This document shows positions 52,579 to 60,468 of a stretch of 60,468 nucleotides of DNA, piece by piece. A program made the translations under genes and the position numbers. The stretch is from Opitutia bacterium (GTDB taxonomy: Bacteria > Verrucomicrobiota > Verrucomicrobiia > Opitutales > Opitutaceae). The stretch lies in NCBI GenBank assembly GCA_947461205.1, contig CANHJG010000014.1:1-60468 (forward strand). The letters run 5' to 3'. The notes beneath the pieces were generated by a model. The model worked only from the letters and a program-made list of their open reading frames with translations. It made no database searches and was not told the DNA's origin. The stretch's first letter is position 1. Every line of letters begins with the position of its first letter.

Positions 52579-53360
52579 TTTACCTTCCAGATCTTCACAT
52601 CGCTAATCCAGAGGGTGTTCGAGGCGGAAAAGCTGAGCCAGCGCTTCGTGGGGTGCGCGTAGCCCTCGGACCGGTGCGAGGCGACGAGCCCGCCGTCGAT
52701 GCTCAGCCGCATCTCGTCTCCCTCGAAGGCCAGCGTGAGGTCATGCCATTCGTGGTCGGCCTTCCACCGAACCGTCTTCTCCTTGGTCTGCAGGAGTGCT
52801 TCGAGGTCGGCGGGCAGCTTCTCCTTTTTCTCAAGGAAAACTGCCCGACGCGCCCGCAGCTTCTCCTCACTGATCCCGGTCTTATGGTCCCTCAGCAGGA
52901 TGCTCGCCTGGTAGAGGTTCGCATAACATAGATGGCCGGCGTGGACCCCCTTCATTTCACGATCCACATGTCCCACGGTGAAAGTTTCCCCCTTATTGAG
53001 GCCAGGAAACCGGAAGCGCAGAGTGGTTCCCCCATCGGCAAAGCCGGCGTCGTGATGGATGTGAACGCCGTGGCCCGCCGCCTTGCCGTCGCTGTTGATT
53101 TTGAGTGTGCTCTGGTCGAGATCGGCCTGCTTAACGTTCGGCGCACGTTCGGCCGTGGCGCTCTCCCAACCGTTGCCGAGGGCCTTGATCCCGTTGCCCT
53201 CGAGCTTCCGATCAAAGCCGTCTTGGAAGATGAGGGTCCCTTTCTCGCGCAGCCAGCTGGCGTCGTCACGCGATGGTTCGGTCGGCTTGGGCTCAGCGGC
53301 TGGCAGAGAGGTCAGGGATGTGAGCAGTAGGGCGAGGGCGAGTGAGGGTTTGGTTTTCAT
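52575..53360 (-). CDS. secreted laminin-G/jelly-roll-like protein, paralogue A
   Basis: 261 residues with a clean signal peptide (MKTKPSLALALLLTSLTSLPAAE). The fold is as in the following gene. Shared blocks: LIFQDGFDRKLEG, GNGWESATAERAP, HIHHDAGFADGGT, AGHLCYANL, WHDLTLAFEGDEMRLSIDGGLVA and SDVKIWKVK. By eye more than half of positions agree with paralogue B, so they arose by tandem duplication. Its position just downstream of the KDPG aldolase gene (40 bp) suggests a link with the sugar-acid operon, perhaps as glycan-binding or degrading partner of the TonB receptor. Confidence 0.75.
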   Translation of the reverse strand: MKTKPSLALALLLTSLTSLPAAEPKPTEPSRDDASWLREKGTLIFQDGFDRKLEGNGIKALGNGWESATAERAPNVKQADLDQSTLKINSDGKAAGHGVHIHHDAGFADGGTTLRFRFPGLNKGETFTVGHVDREMKGVHAGHLCYANLYQASILLRDHKTGISEEKLRARRAVFLEKKEKLPADLEALLQTKEKTVRWKADHEWHDLTLAFEGDEMRLSIDGGLVASHRSEGYAHPTKRWLSFSASNTLWISDVKIWKVK

Positions 53361-53400
53361 GGCGAACAGACGGTGGCTTGGGGGTTAGACGTGCGGGGCG

Positions 53401-54063
53401 TCACTTCCTCGCGCGGACGACCTCCGCGGCCTGCTCGGCGGTGCGCTGCAGAGCGGCCCAGTCTTTGCGCTGGATAACGTCACGCGGGGCCAGCCACGAA
53501 CCTCCCACACAAAGGATGGTAGGCGAGTCGAGCCACTGCGGCAGCGACGCGAGGTTGATGCCGCCGAGCGGAATGAAGCGCAGGCCGAGATGCGCGAAGG
53601 GTGCGGCCATCGTCTCCAGCGCGGCCGGTCCAGCAAGATTTGTGGCCGGGAAATATTTCAGGACGCGGCAGCCTTGCTCGAGGGCGATCTCCATGTCGGT
53701 CGGCGTCATGACGCCAGGGGCGAAGGGCAGTCCGCACTCGCGGGCGGCCGCGATCGTCGAGGGATTGCAGCCCGGCGCCACGCCGAACAGGGCCCCGGCC
53801 TCGATCGCTGCTTGCACGTGTGCGCGATTCAGCAGGGTCCCGGCACCAACGAGAATCTCCGGCACCTCGGCGCGCATACGCCGGATCGCCTCGGCGGCGC
53901 GGGCGGTGCGAAAGGTCAGCTCGATTGCGCCGACGCCGCCGGTGAGCAAAGCGCGGGCAATCGGCGTAGCGTCCTCCGGATTTTCCACGGTCACGACCGC
54001 CACCACGCCGGAGCGGGCCAGGCGTTCGGCAAGCGGATCGGGCCACATCGATGTCATGGTCAT
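53401..54063 (-). CDS. bifunctional KDPG/KDPGal (4-hydroxy-2-oxoglutarate) aldolase
   Basis: A 220-residue class-I aldolase of the Eda/DgoA family. Schiff-base lysine K136 lies in CRVLKYFPA, the catalytic Glu is E48 in AIELTFRT, and GVAPGCNP and PLGGINL are the phosphate-binding loops. It cleaves 2-keto-3-deoxy-6-phospho-gluconate or -galactonate to pyruvate and glyceraldehyde 3-phosphate. Directly after a DgoK-type kinase gene (4-bp gap), KDPGal is the most likely substrate. Cytoplasmic. The start is ATG at 54063; a second in-frame ATG two codons later is equally plausible. Confidence 0.92.
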   Translation of the reverse strand: MTMTSMWPDPLAERLARSGVVAVVTVENPEDATPIARALLTGGVGAIELTFRTARAAEAIRRMRAEVPEILVGAGTLLNRAHVQAAIEAGALFGVAPGCNPSTIAAARECGLPFAPGVMTPTDMEIALEQGCRVLKYFPATNLAGPAALETMAAPFAHLGLRFIPLGGINLASLPQWLDSPTILCVGGSWLAPRDVIQRKDWAALQRTAEQAAEVVRARK

Positions 54064-54067
54064 GGGG

Positions 54068-55072
54068 TCAGAGGAGTCCGAACCGTGTCGCGATCATCAG
54101 CTGACCCGCGATCAGGCAGTCGTCGGCGTCGAGCACCGCCAGCGGTGAGCGGGCGCCCAAGACGTGAAAAGCCCGCTGGTAGGCGGCCCGCAGCGGATCA
54201 GCGCCGACGAGCGTGATGGCTGCGTCCTGCGCCGCGAGTTCGCGCAGCTCGGCACCGATCAGCAGTCCGCTGAGATAATGGTAGTTTTCCGTGGGGGCGG
54301 AATTATCGAGCAGAGCGCGTGTGCGCACGCGGAAAGCGGTGTGGAGCAGGTTGTCCGCCGCACCGGCGCGCACCCCGTGGTCGAAGCTGGCGAGGTGCTC
54401 GGGTCCACTGAGGGGTGAGCCGGACGCCACCGAGTTCGCCAAGACGCTCTGGGTCGAAAGCAGTGCGAAGAATTCACCCGTCATGAAGGTCTGAAAGGCG
54501 ACCGCGTGGGCGCCGCGCACCTCCACGTGTTTGGAATGCGTGCCGGGGAAGACAAACACGCGGGTGCGCGCGGCCGCGGCGTGATCGGCGGGGTCGAGGG
54601 CGCAGGCGCCGATGAGCTGAGTCTCCTCGCCGCGCATGACGTCGTCGTGGCTGCGCACGCCGGAGACGAGGACGAGCGCATGAGGAAAGTCATCGCCGGC
54701 GGCGACGCGTTCCACGGCGAGGGCCGAGCTGTCGAGGGCCAGCGGCAATGGACCGTAGGCCAGCTCGCGCAGGCCGAGCGACGACGAGGCCATGCCGGAA
54801 ATCACGAGTGGGAGGCCCGCCAGCGAGGCGGCGGTTTCCCTGGTCAGCGTGGCGAGGTGGTGCGCGATGACGCGCGAGAAATGACTCCACCGAACCTCGG
54901 CCTGGCCGCCGGCGGCCTGCCACGCGGCGAACGTGGCCGCGATGCCCTGGTCCCCGCGGCTTTCTGCGATCACGCGACGCGTGGCGACCTCGACCAAGCG
55001 CAGACGAAACGCCGAGGTGCCCCAGTCGCAGCTGAGGAATCGCGGAACGGAGGCGGCGGCCGGTGGGCTCAT
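54068..55072 (-). CDS. dgoK: 2-dehydro-3-deoxygalactonokinase
   Basis: 334 residues of the ASKHA-fold DgoK family. The N-terminal phosphate-1 motif is FLSCDWGTSAFRLRLV, and VISGMASSSLGLRELAYGPLP, FVFPGTHSKHVEV and the MTGEFFALLSTQSVL block are characteristic. It phosphorylates 2-keto-3-deoxygalactonate to KDPGal, the substrate of the downstream aldolase. The start (MSPPAAASVPRF) overlaps the stop of the enolase-superfamily gene by ATGA. The longer frame to 55495 lies inside that gene. Confidence 0.92.
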   Translation of the reverse strand: MSPPAAASVPRFLSCDWGTSAFRLRLVEVATRRVIAESRGDQGIAATFAAWQAAGGQAEVRWSHFSRVIAHHLATLTRETAASLAGLPLVISGMASSSLGLRELAYGPLPLALDSSALAVERVAAGDDFPHALVLVSGVRSHDDVMRGEETQLIGACALDPADHAAAARTRVFVFPGTHSKHVEVRGAHAVAFQTFMTGEFFALLSTQSVLANSVASGSPLSGPEHLASFDHGVRAGAADNLLHTAFRVRTRALLDNSAPTENYHYLSGLLIGAELRELAAQDAAITLVGADPLRAAYQRAFHVLGARSPLAVLDADDCLIAGQLMIATRFGLL

Positions 55073-56217
55073 GCGAAGTTCGCGTCGAAACGCGCGTTCC
55101 ACTCGATGCCTAGGCCTGGGGCCTGGGAAACATGATACTCGCCGCCTTTCCGCGTGAGTGGGGTTTGCAGGAAACTGTTCGCGGAGTCGAAGACGTGCGG
55201 GTTGAACTCGCAGAGCGAGCAGTGCTGCGCGGCGGCGGCGAAGTGCAGCGCGGCGGCGATTTGCGGGCCCATCGCGATGCTGAGGTGAGGGACAATTTCC
55301 CCCGAAAACGCGGCGGCGATGCGCAGCGAGCCGGTGATGCCGCAGCGACCGAGATCGGGCTGGAGCACACCGACGAAGGGCAAGAACGGCTGCAGCTCGC
55401 GCAGGCTGCGGTAACTCTCGCCGAGCGCGAGCGGGGTGCGGATGGCGGCGGCGAGGGCGGCGTGGGCTGCGACGTCTTCGGGATAGAGCGGGCACTCAAG
55501 CCAGCGGGCGTGGCGCGCGTCGAGGTCGTGCCCCATGGCGGCGGCGCGGTCGGGTGGAAAATGCCAGAGGCCATCGACCGCGAACCGCATCCCGACCGGC
55601 AGCCGATCCGCGATGGCGAGCAGGTCCTGCCACTCGTTCTCATAGTAGAGTTTCACGATCGAGATACCCTCATCGGCATAGCGCGCGGCAAAGGCGGCGC
55701 GTTCTGCCGCGCCTTGGCCGGACGTGCCGCTGAGGTAGACGGGAATGCGGAGCTTCGGCTCGGCGCTCAGCAGCGCGCAGACGGGTTTCCCGGCGATTTT
55801 GCCGGCAAGGTCCCACAGCGCGAGATCCACGCCGCTCATCGCATCGAACATGAAGCCGCCGTTCTGGCCGCGCACGCGCATCGTGGCATACATGCGATCC
55901 CACAGCGCAGAGATCCGTTCCGTGGTGCCGTCGAACTCCTCGCACTCGAGCGCCGGACGCAGCAGGTGGGTGACGATGCTGCACGCGACTTCCGGCGCGA
56001 GCGGGGCCTGCGCCTCGCCCCAACCCACGAGGCCGTTGGCCAGCTCGACGCGCACGAGGGCGGTCTCGAAGTTTTCCGAGTAGAGCACCGGGTAGGCGGT
56101 GGACCAGCGGTAGGCCCCATCGCCGGTGAGCGAGGTCGGCGAGCCGGCGGTGCCGCGCGAACGCGCGATGTCGCGCGGCAGACGAACGGAAATGGCTTGG
56201 ACGGATTTGATGCGCAT
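55069..56217 (-). CDS. enolase-superfamily sugar-acid dehydratase (mandelate racemase/muconate lactonizing group)
   Basis: 382 residues. Metal ligands are D215 (VDGLW), E241 (LECPL) and E267 (LGES). K189 (IVKL) and D288 (QPDLGRCG) are candidate general acid/base residues, and a late HLSIAMGPQ strand holds a His. The N-terminal capping domain contains RGTAGSPTSLTG, a loop not usual in DgoD. In this operon the expected reaction is dehydration of a sugar acid (galactonate or a similar aldonate) to a 2-keto-3-deoxy acid for the kinase. The superfamily is too diverse to fix the substrate by eye. Start 56217 (MRIKSVQAISVRLP). Confidence 0.87.
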   Translation of the reverse strand: MRIKSVQAISVRLPRDIARSRGTAGSPTSLTGDGAYRWSTAYPVLYSENFETALVRVELANGLVGWGEAQAPLAPEVACSIVTHLLRPALECEEFDGTTERISALWDRMYATMRVRGQNGGFMFDAMSGVDLALWDLAGKIAGKPVCALLSAEPKLRIPVYLSGTSGQGAAERAAFAARYADEGISIVKLYYENEWQDLLAIADRLPVGMRFAVDGLWHFPPDRAAAMGHDLDARHARWLECPLYPEDVAAHAALAAAIRTPLALGESYRSLRELQPFLPFVGVLQPDLGRCGITGSLRIAAAFSGEIVPHLSIAMGPQIAAALHFAAAAQHCSLCEFNPHVFDSANSFLQTPLTRKGGEYHVSQAPGLGIEWNARFDANFA

Positions 56218-56221
56218 GGCG

Positions 56222-57469
56222 CTAAACAGCGATGGGCTGGCGGACGAAGCGCCGGGTGATGAGATAGGAAACAGGATGCAGCAGGCCCATGATGATGAAG
56301 ATGGCCCCGTAGCCAAACCCCTGCACCACGTGGCCGGTCATCCAGATAAAGAGCGTGCCGCCGAGCCCTGTGCCGAAGGCGAGCAGCCCCGACGTCGCGC
56401 CGATCAGGTGCTTGGGGAAGAGATCGTTCGTGAGCGTGTTCTGATTCGTTTTCCAGGCCATGTGCGCAAACGTCACCACGCAGATCAACGCGATGGTCAC
56501 CGCACGTGACGGGGCGTGATGGATCGCCAGCGACACCGGCATCAGCAGCGCGCACGGCAACATCACGACGAAGCGTGCCGATAGCACGGGCCAGCCGCGC
56601 GCGACCAACCGGCCGCTGAGCCACCCGCCGAACAGCGCGCCGAGATCGGCCGAGAGATACGGAATCCACGCGAGCATCCCCATCTCGACCATCGTGAAGC
56701 CGCGCTGCTCGACGAGATACTTGGGCAGCCAGAAGAGGTAGAACCACCACACCGGGTCCGAGACGAAGCGCGCCGCCATCAGACCCCACATCTGCGGATA
56801 CTGGGCGAGCTGGCGCCACGAGACCTTAGTCGCTTGGGACGTTGGCACTGTCTCCGCGAGGACGAGCGCCCGCTCGGCGTCGGTGATGCGCGGGTGTTTG
56901 TCCGGCGAGTGATACAGCAGGAGCCAAAAGAACAGCCAAACGAATCCGAGCCCGCCCGTGAGGAGGAACGCCGGCCGCCAGCCGTAGAGGGAGTAAATCC
57001 AGGTGACGACCGGCGGCGTGATGATCGCACCGATGGCCGCGCCGCCTTGAATCAGGCCGTGCACGAGCGCGCGCTCCTTCGCCGGATACCATTCGCTCAC
57101 CACGCGGAAGGCCGCCATGAAGTTCCCCGACTCCCCGAGCCCGAGCAGCAAGCGCAGCGCGCCCAGCGACCACACGCCGAGGGCGAGCGCGTGCGACATG
57201 TTCGCCAGCGACCACCACACGATGAAGACGCTCAGCGCTAGGCGCGCGCCCCACCGGTCCACAAGAAAACCGGACCCGACATACATCAGCGTGTAGGCGG
57301 CGAGAAAGGCCGTGAGGATATTCGAATATTCGATGTTCGAAATACCGAGGTCCTTGGTCAGCACCGGTGCCAGCACCGAAAGCGCCTGCCGGTCCACGTA
57401 GTTGATGACCGTGGAAAAAAACAGGAGCCCGGCGATTCCCCAGCGCAGATGAGGAATCTTCGTCTTCAT
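56222..57469 (-). CDS. MFS transporter, hexuronate/galactonate type
   Basis: 415 residues, twelve membrane helices. The ACS-family motif INYVDRQALSVLAP in helix 1, GSGFLVDRWGAR in loop 2-3, LGLGESGNFMAAFRVVSEWYPAKERA around helices 4-5 and the WKTNQNTLTNDLFPK segment near helix 10 are typical of ExuT/DgoT-like carriers. It would bring the sugar acid across the inner membrane by proton symport. It is 4 bp upstream of the dehydratase gene and overlaps the DapA-family gene's stop by ATGA. Confidence 0.92.
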   Translation of the reverse strand: MKTKIPHLRWGIAGLLFFSTVINYVDRQALSVLAPVLTKDLGISNIEYSNILTAFLAAYTLMYVGSGFLVDRWGARLALSVFIVWWSLANMSHALALGVWSLGALRLLLGLGESGNFMAAFRVVSEWYPAKERALVHGLIQGGAAIGAIITPPVVTWIYSLYGWRPAFLLTGGLGFVWLFFWLLLYHSPDKHPRITDAERALVLAETVPTSQATKVSWRQLAQYPQMWGLMAARFVSDPVWWFYLFWLPKYLVEQRGFTMVEMGMLAWIPYLSADLGALFGGWLSGRLVARGWPVLSARFVVMLPCALLMPVSLAIHHAPSRAVTIALICVVTFAHMAWKTNQNTLTNDLFPKHLIGATSGLLAFGTGLGGTLFIWMTGHVVQGFGYGAIFIIMGLLHPVSYLITRRFVRQPIAV

Positions 57470-58365
57470 TTTTTGGCCGGAAACTCCGCCAGCAAGTCGG
57501 CGAGCATCGTGTCCACGTCGCGCTGGGTGAGCGCATCCATCTCCGGCAAGGGTGCGCGCACCGGGCGCGCGTCGGCGATGCCGCGCTGCGCGAGCACATA
57601 CTTGGTCAACCGCATGCGATAAATCGCCTGCGCGACGAGCAGCGGCAGGCTCAGCCGATAGAGTCGCCGCGCCTGGGCGCGGTCGCCGGCAGCATACGCG
57701 CTCCACAACGCCGCGTGCAGGTCGGTCAGCTCCACCGCCGGCATCGCACCGCAGGCGCCACGATCCAATTCGTCGATGATGTAACGCGCGCCCCCGCCGC
57801 CGAACACGCCCCGCACACTCGGGATGGCCGCCGCACGCAGCGCGGTGATCGCCGGACCCGAGGGCAGCGTCTCTTCCTTGATATAAGTGATGGCCGGAAT
57901 GCTGGCCGCGATTTCGATAATGGCCTTGGCGCCCAGGCCGGCGCCAGTCGGCGTCGGGGCGTTCTGCAAAATGATCTCCGCGCCGGGGAGTCCGGCGGCG
58001 ACTTGCTGGAAGAACGTCCGATGCGCCGCCACGTCCGCGCCCAGTCCGACCGGCGCCATGATCATCAGGTGCCGGATCCCGTGCTGCATGGCGATGGTGC
58101 CCGCGGCCACCACCTCATTCGCGGTTGGCGCGCTCGCCCCACCGACGAGCGGCACTTTCCCGGCCGTCTCCGCCGCCACCAACGCGAGCAGTTGCTCGCG
58201 CTCCGGCAGCGAGAGGTGGCTGTATTCGCTCGCCACGCCCGGGAACACGAGCCCATGGGCGCCCGCCTCGAGGGCAAAGCGGATCACGCGCCGTTGCGCC
58301 GTGAGATCGAGTTCGTTGCGAGCGGTGAAGAGGGTCGGGATGACCGGGAAGATTCCTTGCAGCAC
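57466..58365 (-). CDS. DapA/NanA-family class-I lyase, atypical
   Basis: 299 residues. The Schiff-base lysine is K163 in TYIKEETLP. The keto-acid loop reads GVASEY (43-48) in place of GTTGE, and the position of the usual catalytic Tyr (YNxP) reads QNAP (134-137), so the proton-relay Tyr is missing at that spot. It is the first gene of the sugar-acid operon after the TonB receptor. It may be an alternative aldolase or dehydratase for a 2-keto-3-deoxy acid, or have evolved another keto-acid reaction. Lysine biosynthesis is unlikely in this context. Confidence 0.85.
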   Translation of the reverse strand: MLQGIFPVIPTLFTARNELDLTAQRRVIRFALEAGAHGLVFPGVASEYSHLSLPEREQLLALVAAETAGKVPLVGGASAPTANEVVAAGTIAMQHGIRHLMIMAPVGLGADVAAHRTFFQQVAAGLPGAEIILQNAPTPTGAGLGAKAIIEIAASIPAITYIKEETLPSGPAITALRAAAIPSVRGVFGGGGARYIIDELDRGACGAMPAVELTDLHAALWSAYAAGDRAQARRLYRLSLPLLVAQAIYRMRLTKYVLAQRGIADARPVRAPLPEMDALTQRDVDTMLADLLAEFPAKK

Positions 58366-58409
58366 GGGGAGAACGGATGGGACGATGCGAGTGGGCGGTG
58401 GGGGGGGAC

Positions 58410-60468
58410 TCAGAACGTCACGCTGGTCGTGAGAGCGGTTTTGCGCGGGGAGTATTGGTATTGGAAGTAGCGGATCACGCCAGTGGTGCTGCGCGGGAGG
58501 GCGAGGACGCGCTGGCGATCGAAGACATTTTCAATGTTCAGCTGCACGGTCATCTGCGATTTCGCGAAGCCCTTGAAGCGATAGACGAGGAAGGCGTTAT
58601 TCTGCACCTTGTCGGGGTAATAGAAGAGTTTCCGCTTATTGGCGTCGGCGGCGTCGGTATACATGTAGCCGCGGAAGCTGCGCGCGTAGGTCGTGGCAAG
58701 ACCGCCGACGAGGCCCCGGAGGCGACCCTCACTCACCTGAAACCGGTTGATCATGCTGAACGAATTTTCTGAGTAACCGGACGTGGCTTCGCCGGACTTA
58801 CGCACGATGAGCTCGGGCACGGGCGGGACGAAGCCGAGTTGGTGCGCACTGATCGGGAGCGCGGTTTTCGTGGTGCCGACGCCGGTGGTGCGAAGGCCGA
58901 GCGCCTGCGCGTTGAGGATCGCGCCGGAATCGGGATCGAGGTCGGCGAAATACGGGCTCGCGCGATCCTTCATCATCGCCAGCGAAAGAGCGGTGGTGGC
59001 TCCGTTGGGCTGAGCCGGATCGACGGGGACCATGAGGGGGGTGAGCGAGTTGTTGCCCGCATTCCGAATCGCGACGACCGGCTGACCGCCGACGCTCGTG
59101 GTGTTAAACTCGTCGTTGTAAAAGATCGGCAGGACGACGTCGCTGCGCTCGGAACCGTTGGCCTGCGCCCAGCTGAACGTGATCTGCCACGGCTTGAGGG
59201 GCCGGGCGCTGAGGCTCGCGCTCAGGCCGTCGGAGGTGCGGCTGAAGACGAACCCGGCGCCGCCGTTGCGGCCGTTGATGCCGTCGGGATCAACGTCGTT
59301 GCGGATGGCGCCGAGCGAGGCGGCGAAGTTAGAACCCGTGGTCTGATAGTAGGTGATGTTGCCCGAAAGGCGGTGATCCCAAAGCGAGAGTTTGAGGCCA
59401 CCCTCCTTGGTCTCGCCTTGGCCGATCGGCAGCAGGTTGTTGAACACGTCGCGGTCGGTGGCGAAATTGATTTTCGCGTTGCGGGAGAGATTGGCGTAGC
59501 CGCGGAGTCCGGGAAGCGGGGTGTCGAACACGACGCCGAAAGTGCGGCTCGCGTAGTCGATCGGGCCGCGGGCGACGGTGGTCGTCGTGCGCACGGTCTC
59601 GGCGTTTTCGAACCGGAGGCCGACGAGCGTGTCGATGCGGCCCTTCCAGAACGAACTGGTGAAGCCGGTGCCCCAGCCCTTCTCGGTCGTGTCGTCGTTG
59701 GAGAAGGCCGTGCTGGTGGGCTGACCGAGCGGGTTGAGCGGGCCGCCGAGACCCTCGGGGTTCATGGGCGTGGCGGCCACGGTGCGGGGCGCCACCGAGG
59801 TGTCCCAAGCGTAGCGTTTGCCATTGGGGTGCGTGATGATGTCCTGCGGCCACTTCAGGTTGCCGGGCATCGCGGTGGAGAAGATCGGGCGCCACAGCGC
59901 GGGCATGAGGGTGCGGCCGGAATCGGCGTTGCGGATGTTGGCCTCGTTGCGGACCCACGAACCGTCGGCGTTGATCTCATAAAAACGCGCGCTGCGGCTG
60001 ACGGTCCACGAATCGAGGCGAGAGTAAAAGACGCTGAGACGGTGGTCACCCCAGCGGCCGAGGTCGCGGTGGCCGACGGCGGTGAATTTGTAGCCGTGGG
60101 CGCCGGTGGAGAACGGCGAGCCGCCGAGCGAGGTGAACGCGGCCCACTGGCGCAGCGGCGCGCCCGTGGCGTCGGTCGCAAGATTGGTCGGGAGATCGGG
60201 ATGGAGAAACTGCGTGCTGAGCGGCGAAAGCGCGCGGTTGATGCGGTCGTCGTGGCTATAGCGGAACTGGAACGCGAGGTCGCGGTGCGGGGTCAGATCC
60301 ACGGTGACGCCCTTGGCCTGGTTGATCCAGTGCTGGCGCGACACGACACCGGAGAGCGAGTCCTGGTTGCGCAACGTGATCAGGTTGTTCAGCCGCTCGG
60401 AGCCACCGAGGCCGGTAATGTAGGCGGACGATTGGTTGTCCATCGTGACGCCGTTGTTGAGAACGAAG
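58410..60468 (-). CDS. TonB-dependent receptor (barrel part, N-terminus beyond the window)
   Basis: 686 residues of an outer-membrane receptor; the frame is open to the last base, so signal peptide, plug and first strands are outside. Visible are alternating amphipathic strands throughout and barrel motifs such as GYANLSRNAKINFA, QMTVQLNIENVFDRQRVLALP (the conserved NxFD element near the C-terminus) and the terminal YQYSPRKTALTTSVTF with C-terminal Phe. It precedes the DapA-family gene by 44 bp on the same strand, so it is probably the first gene of the sugar-acid operon and imports its oligosaccharide. Confidence 0.92.
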   Translation of the reverse strand, partial: FVLNNGVTMDNQSSAYITGLGGSERLNNLITLRNQDSLSGVVSRQHWINQAKGVTVDLTPHRDLAFQFRYSHDDRINRALSPLSTQFLHPDLPTNLATDATGAPLRQWAAFTSLGGSPFSTGAHGYKFTAVGHRDLGRWGDHRLSVFYSRLDSWTVSRSARFYEINADGSWVRNEANIRNADSGRTLMPALWRPIFSTAMPGNLKWPQDIITHPNGKRYAWDTSVAPRTVAATPMNPEGLGGPLNPLGQPTSTAFSNDDTTEKGWGTGFTSSFWKGRIDTLVGLRFENAETVRTTTTVARGPIDYASRTFGVVFDTPLPGLRGYANLSRNAKINFATDRDVFNNLLPIGQGETKEGGLKLSLWDHRLSGNITYYQTTGSNFAASLGAIRNDVDPDGINGRNGGAGFVFSRTSDGLSASLSARPLKPWQITFSWAQANGSERSDVVLPIFYNDEFNTTSVGGQPVVAIRNAGNNSLTPLMVPVDPAQPNGATTALSLAMMKDRASPYFADLDPDSGAILNAQALGLRTTGVGTTKTALPISAHQLGFVPPVPELIVRKSGEATSGYSENSFSMINRFQVSEGRLRGLVGGLATTYARSFRGYMYTDAADANKRKLFYYPDKVQNNAFLVYRFKGFAKSQMTVQLNIENVFDRQRVLALPRSTTGVIRYFQYQYSPRKTALTTSVTF

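Overview
The window is GC-rich bacterial chromosomal DNA, most likely from the Verrucomicrobiota, probably the family Opitutaceae. The evidence is the gene content: two TonB-dependent receptors of the large carboxypeptidase-regulatory-domain type, four BNR-repeat sialidase-like secreted proteins, planctomycete/verrucomicrobial cytochrome pairs (PSD1 type with DUF1501, DUF1592 type with DUF1552), a PVC-type propeller protein with a cupredoxin domain, and several secreted SGNH hydrolases. Assignment to a genus is not possible from the sequence alone.

Layout. (1) 1-7.6 kb is the right-hand part of an integrative element: a small hypothetical gene, a 1772-residue DarB-like methyltransferase-helicase with a TnpV-like gene nested in its 5' end, an AlpA-type excisionase and a tyrosine integrase overlapping by ATGA. 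The integrase stops 79 bp before the 3' end of a tRNA-Pro(GGG), the probable attachment site. The left end lies outside the window. (2) 8.1-33 kb is a catabolic locus. On the minus strand a long run, mostly overlapped by ATGA, encodes sialidase-SGNH fusion, sialidase-like protein, TonB receptor, sialidase-like protein, a secreted TIM-barrel protein, a class-III aminotransferase, an MlrC-type peptidase and RidA. Around it lie a TIM-barrel isomerase, another sialidase-like protein, an MFS carrier, a NanM-type Kelch mutarotase, an HpcH/HpaI aldolase, a threonine-synthase-like enzyme, an aldose-epimerase-like protein, an aspartoacylase-like deacylase, an SDR dehydrogenase, a DapA/NanA-family lyase and a GntR-headed regulator. 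Recurrent GGT(A/C)A-N7-TG motifs in the intergenic regions suggest a local regulon. (3) 33-42.9 kb holds a PSD1/DUF1501 pair, a QueD homologue, an AlkZ-like pseudogene with an amber codon, a RibB with a degenerate GTP cyclohydrolase II domain, a DUF1593 protein, a gene-free stretch and an IS30-like transposase relic. (4) 42.9-60.5 kb is a minus-strand array: a truncated TonB receptor, then a sugar-acid operon (DapA-family lyase, hexuronate-type MFS, enolase-superfamily dehydratase, DgoK-type kinase, KDPG/KDPGal aldolase), a tandem pair of secreted laminin-G-like proteins, a DUF1592/DUF1552 pair, an SGNH hydrolase and a large propeller-cupredoxin protein.

How the genes work together (inference). 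Both catabolic blocks follow one plan: TonB-dependent uptake through the outer membrane, secreted glycan-trimming enzymes, an MFS carrier in the inner membrane, then dehydratase, kinase and aldolase steps to central metabolism. The second block matches the DeLey-Doudoroff galactonate scheme well. The first contains sialic-acid-like elements (sialidase folds, mutarotase, NanA-family lyase) but none of the usual NanE/NanK/NagA/NagB enzymes. It adds amino-group chemistry instead (aminotransferase, threonine-synthase-like enzyme, RidA, deacylase, peptidase), so its substrate is open and it is the best candidate here for an undescribed pathway.
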